DNA from: Rubrobacteraceae bacterium
GTDB lineage: Bacteria > Actinomycetota > Rubrobacteria > Rubrobacterales > Rubrobacteraceae
NCBI GenBank assembly: GCA_029240775.1
Contig: JARDZQ010000038.1
Span: 1 to 9,327, forward strand
Reading direction: 5' to 3'
Length of the DNA stretch: 9,327 nucleotides
The position numbers and the translations under genes are program-made. The number at the start of each line of letters is the position of its first letter. Within the stretch, counting starts at the first letter, position 1. Of the stretch, positions 7,355-9,327 are shown piece after piece. Below the pieces are notes generated by a model that saw only the letters and a program-made list of their open reading frames with translations, ran no database searches and was not told the DNA's origin.

Positions 7355-8773
7355 ATGCAACGCCGAGAAGACCCTGGAGGACGATCCGGACCGACACGCC
7401 TGCTGGCCAGTATCCTGCTCGGCATCGGCTTGTCGGTGGTGCTCGTAGCCAGCGCGTGCGGGGAAGCCACGACGGCTGGCAAGGACAAGAGCCCCCGGAA
7501 GCCGCCGCCAGCCGCCGCACCCTCGACCTCCGCGGCACAACAGTGCGGCACAACGAGCGGTACCGGCTGCGCGCCGAAGAGCGAACGGGTAGACCTCGCC
7601 AGATCGTCGTTCTCGGACCCCACCAACGTGACCAACCCGCTGTTTCCCGTCTCCAGGCAGGAGTCGGTCCTGATGGTCGGCCAGGTCGATGGGAAGGCGT
7701 TCCGGACCGAGGTCACGCTACTGCCCGAGACCAGGATCATCGAGTGGCAGGGCCGGCGGGTCGAGACGCTCGTCTCCCAGTATGCCGCCTACCTCGACGG
7801 GCGTATCCACGAGGTCGCCTACGACTTCTACGCCCAGGCCGACGACGGATCCGTCTGGTACTTCGGCGAGGACGTGTTCAACTTCAAGGACGGAGCCATC
7901 GTCGACACCCACGGCACCTGGATCGCCGGCAAGGACGGCCCGGCCGCGATGATCATGCCCTCCGACCCGAAGGTCGGAGACGTCTACCGGCCCGAGAACA
8001 TCCCGGGCTTCGTGTTCGAGGAGGTAACCGTCAAGGACATCCGAAAGACGCTCGACGGACCACTTGGCCCCATCGACGGTGGGCTCGTCATCGAGGAGCT
8101 CCACATGGACGGAACCACCGAGGACAAGACCTTCGCTCCCGGCTACGGCGAGTTCTACACGGCCGGCGGAGGCGACGTCGAGGCGCTCGCCCTCGCGGTG
8201 CCCACCGACGCACTCTCCGGGCCGCCACCGGCCGAGCTCCGGACCCTCTCCGGCGGCGCGCTCGACGTCTTCGACGCGGCCCGGTCCAGGGACTGGAATG
8301 CGGCCACGGCCACGGCCGAGGCCATGCGGGGCGCCTGGGATAGCTATAGGGCGGGCGAAGTGCCGAGGTTGGTCGAGCCCCGGATGACCGACGCGCTCGC
8401 GGCTCTCGCCGAGGCGGTCAACGCCCGCGACGCAGCGCAGGCCCAACAAGCGGCGATCGGAGCCTCCCAGTGGAGCCTCGACCTCCGGCTGCAGTACCAG
8501 CCTGCTACCGAGATCGACCAAGCCCGCTTCGACCTCTGGGCCGCTCAGCTCGTGGCCGACGCTTCGGCGGGCGACGCGGCCGCGGTCAACGGTGATCTCT
8601 TCACCCTCGACTACATCCGGGACCGGATCTTGCACACCCTGCCCGACGACGATGTCACCCGCATCAACAGCGCGCTCGAAGAACTCCAGACCGCGGTGAG
8701 CGACGAGGACCTACCTGCCGCAAGGAGCGCCGCAGAGCATCTGCGAGGTGCTATCCGACAGCTCAAAGGGTAA
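7355..8773 (+). CDS. two-domain lipoprotein of unknown function
   Basis: A 472-residue predicted lipoprotein. The hydrophobic segment LLASILLGIGLSVVLVASAC ends in a lipobox-like ASAC with Cys35 as the lipidation site, so the mature protein would sit outside the membrane. Residues 36-78 are a Pro/Ala/Thr/Lys-rich linker with two Cys (64 and 72). Residues about 79-277 form a mostly beta domain of a type I recall from other actinobacterial exported proteins but cannot name; landmarks are TNVTNPLFPV, YDFYAQADDGSVWYFGED (Trp168), THGTWIAGKDGP, and MPSDPKVGDVY. Residues about 300-472 are Ala-rich and helical (LDLRLQYQPATEIDQARFDL, then WAAQLVADAS), also unnamed. AAGGAGGA (7343-7350) supports ATG 7355, and the gene probably shares the upstream array promoter. 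By hand count all 18 Ile codons are ATC, unlike the peptidase and kinase genes. No catalytic motif was seen; a binding or envelope-sensing role is only a guess. Confidence 0.85.
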   Translation: MQRREDPGGRSGPTRLLASILLGIGLSVVLVASACGEATTAGKDKSPRKPPPAAAPSTSAAQQCGTTSGTGCAPKSERVDLARSSFSDPTNVTNPLFPVSRQESVLMVGQVDGKAFRTEVTLLPETRIIEWQGRRVETLVSQYAAYLDGRIHEVAYDFYAQADDGSVWYFGEDVFNFKDGAIVDTHGTWIAGKDGPAAMIMPSDPKVGDVYRPENIPGFVFEEVTVKDIRKTLDGPLGPIDGGLVIEELHMDGTTEDKTFAPGYGEFYTAGGGDVEALALAVPTDALSGPPPAELRTLSGGALDVFDAARSRDWNAATATAEAMRGAWDSYRAGEVPRLVEPRMTDALAALAEAVNARDAAQAQQAAIGASQWSLDLRLQYQPATEIDQARFDLWAAQLVADASAGDAAAVNGDLFTLDYIRDRILHTLPDDDVTRINSALEELQTAVSDEDLPAARSAAEHLRGAIRQLKG

Positions 8774-8808
8774 TCCAGGACCCCAGGGACTCCGTCAGAG
8801 GTTACCGT

Positions 8809-8841
8809 TGCGCAGGGCGCTCGCCTTGCGCAGCGGTTTTT
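8809..8841 (+). terminator. Rho-independent-like terminator after the lipoprotein gene
   Basis: GCGCAGGGC (8810-8818) pairs with GCCTTGCGC (8823-8831), with one G-U wobble, around a 4-base GCTC loop; T8809 and A8832 add a further pair. A run of five T (8837-8841) follows after a short GCGG spacer. It lies 36 bp after the lipoprotein stop and upstream of the next promoter, so it separates the two transcription units. The spacer before the T-run makes it slightly atypical. Confidence 0.55.
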
Positions 8842-8891
8842 GCGCCAGACGCGTACGAGGGACCTCACGGAGCAGAGCCTTACCGAACCAA

Positions 8892-8936
8892 CTCTAAGGC
8901 CACTCTCAGCCGCCTCTCAGGTTTCGCCGGGATAAT
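8892..8936 (+). promoter_or_regulatory. three-unit 11-bp operator array plus -10, upstream of the intact PepSY gene
   Basis: Three consecutive 11-bp units start at 8892, 8903 and 8914: CTCTAAGGCCA, CTCTCAGCCGC and CTCTCAGGTTT. The last core ends at 8920, and a -10-like GATAAT (8931-8936) begins after exactly 10 bases, as at 7025. There is no separate -35 hexamer. Transcription would begin near 8943, leaving a leader of about 26 bases with the ribosome binding site GGAGG (8960-8964). The period and overlap with the -35 zone fit a dimeric OmpR/PhoB-type activator; the one encoded at 2880 is a candidate. Confidence 0.7.
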
Positions 8937-8968
8937 ATGGTCGAAGGCACGCGAAGAACGGAGGAGAG

Positions 8969-9316
8969 ATGGCTGACAAGAAGAAGCTCATCGCGGCCGC
9001 GGCCACCGCAGCCGCCCTGGTCCTGGGCGTCGGCACGGCCGTCGCCGCGCAGCAGGGCCAAGAGGACGAAGCGCCGGGTCGCGACGACGACGCCACCGAG
9101 CGGCCGATCACCGGCTCGCCGCTAGAGCAGGCAAGCAAGGCCGCCCTGGCCCACGTCGGCGGCGGCGAGGTCAGCGGGACCGAGGTCGGCGACGAAGAGG
9201 GTTACTACGAGGTCGAGGTCACCCGCGCGGACGGCAGCCAGGTCGACGTGCACCTGAACCGCGACTTCGATGTGCTCGGCACCGAGGGCGACGGCGCGAC
9301 CGAGGACGGCTCCTAG
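8969..9316 (+). CDS. secreted PepSY-type protein
   Basis: A 115-residue exported protein. Residues 1-27 form a Sec signal peptide (MADKKK, hydrophobic Ala/Leu core, cleavage probably after AVA or VAA). An acidic linker (QEDEAPGRDDDATE) follows, then a single PepSY-like unit at about 47-105: SPLEQASKAALAHVGGGEVS, an acidic turn, YYEVEVTRADGSQVDVHLNR, and FDVLG, with a short acidic tail. PepSY units are small alpha/beta modules found outside the membrane, often beside two-component systems or as protease inhibitors; no enzymatic function is expected. GGAGGAGAG directly before ATG 8969 is the ribosome binding site. It has its own array promoter and is the intact counterpart of the broken gene at 7068. 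The assignment rests on pattern and topology, not a profile search, and the partner is unknown. Confidence 0.8.
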   Translation: MADKKKLIAAAATAAALVLGVGTAVAAQQGQEDEAPGRDDDATERPITGSPLEQASKAALAHVGGGEVSGTEVGDEEGYYEVEVTRADGSQVDVHLNRDFDVLGTEGDGATEDGS

Positions 9317-9327
9317 CGCGTTCCGCG

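Overview
This looks like a chromosomal window from a high-GC actinobacterium, and Rubrobacter or a close relative is my best guess. The grounds are the very GC-rich third codon positions combined with frequent AGG (Arg) and ATA (Ile) codons in the peptidase and kinase genes, TTG starts, and a threonyl-tRNA synthetase without a TGS domain. The genus is an inference; no rRNA or other marker gene is present.

Layout: (1) 1-518 is comparatively AT-rich. It holds the 5' end of an unknown minus-strand gene, a regulatory-looking TTAA repeat cluster, and a 51-codon membrane-protein-like ORF that may be a remnant. (2) 519-2288 is an intact cytoplasmic S9-family serine peptidase. (3) About 2313-2770 is the wreck of a PhoX-type (DUF839) alkaline phosphatase gene, with the front missing, the middle deleted and a frameshift near the end. 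(4) 2880-4948 is a two-gene operon for an OmpR/PhoB-type response regulator and its membrane sensor histidine kinase. (5) 5050-6843 on the minus strand is thrS, convergent with the kinase gene. (6) From about 6971 to 9316 there is a plus-strand envelope module: a broken PepSY-type gene, a two-domain lipoprotein of unknown function, a terminator-like hairpin, and an intact secreted PepSY-type protein.

The most interesting signal is in the last module. Both PepSY-type genes are preceded by tandem 11-bp direct repeats (CTCTAAG/CTCTCAG cores), four units in one case and three in the other, and in both the last core lies exactly 10 bp before a GATAnT -10 element. This is the geometry expected for activation by an OmpR/PhoB-family regulator at a promoter with a poor -35. 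Such a regulator and its kinase are encoded about 2 kb upstream, on the far side of thrS. The working hypothesis is one envelope-sensing regulon: kinase and regulator switch on a lipoprotein and PepSY proteins outside the membrane. The link is inferred, not shown.

The first PepSY gene keeps its promoter and ribosome binding site but carries an amber codon at position 3 and has lost about 20 internal codons. It may now serve mainly as the leader for the lipoprotein gene. The phosphatase remnant beside the two-component operon, and PhoP-box-like repeats near the left edge, hint that this locus once had a phosphate-related role.
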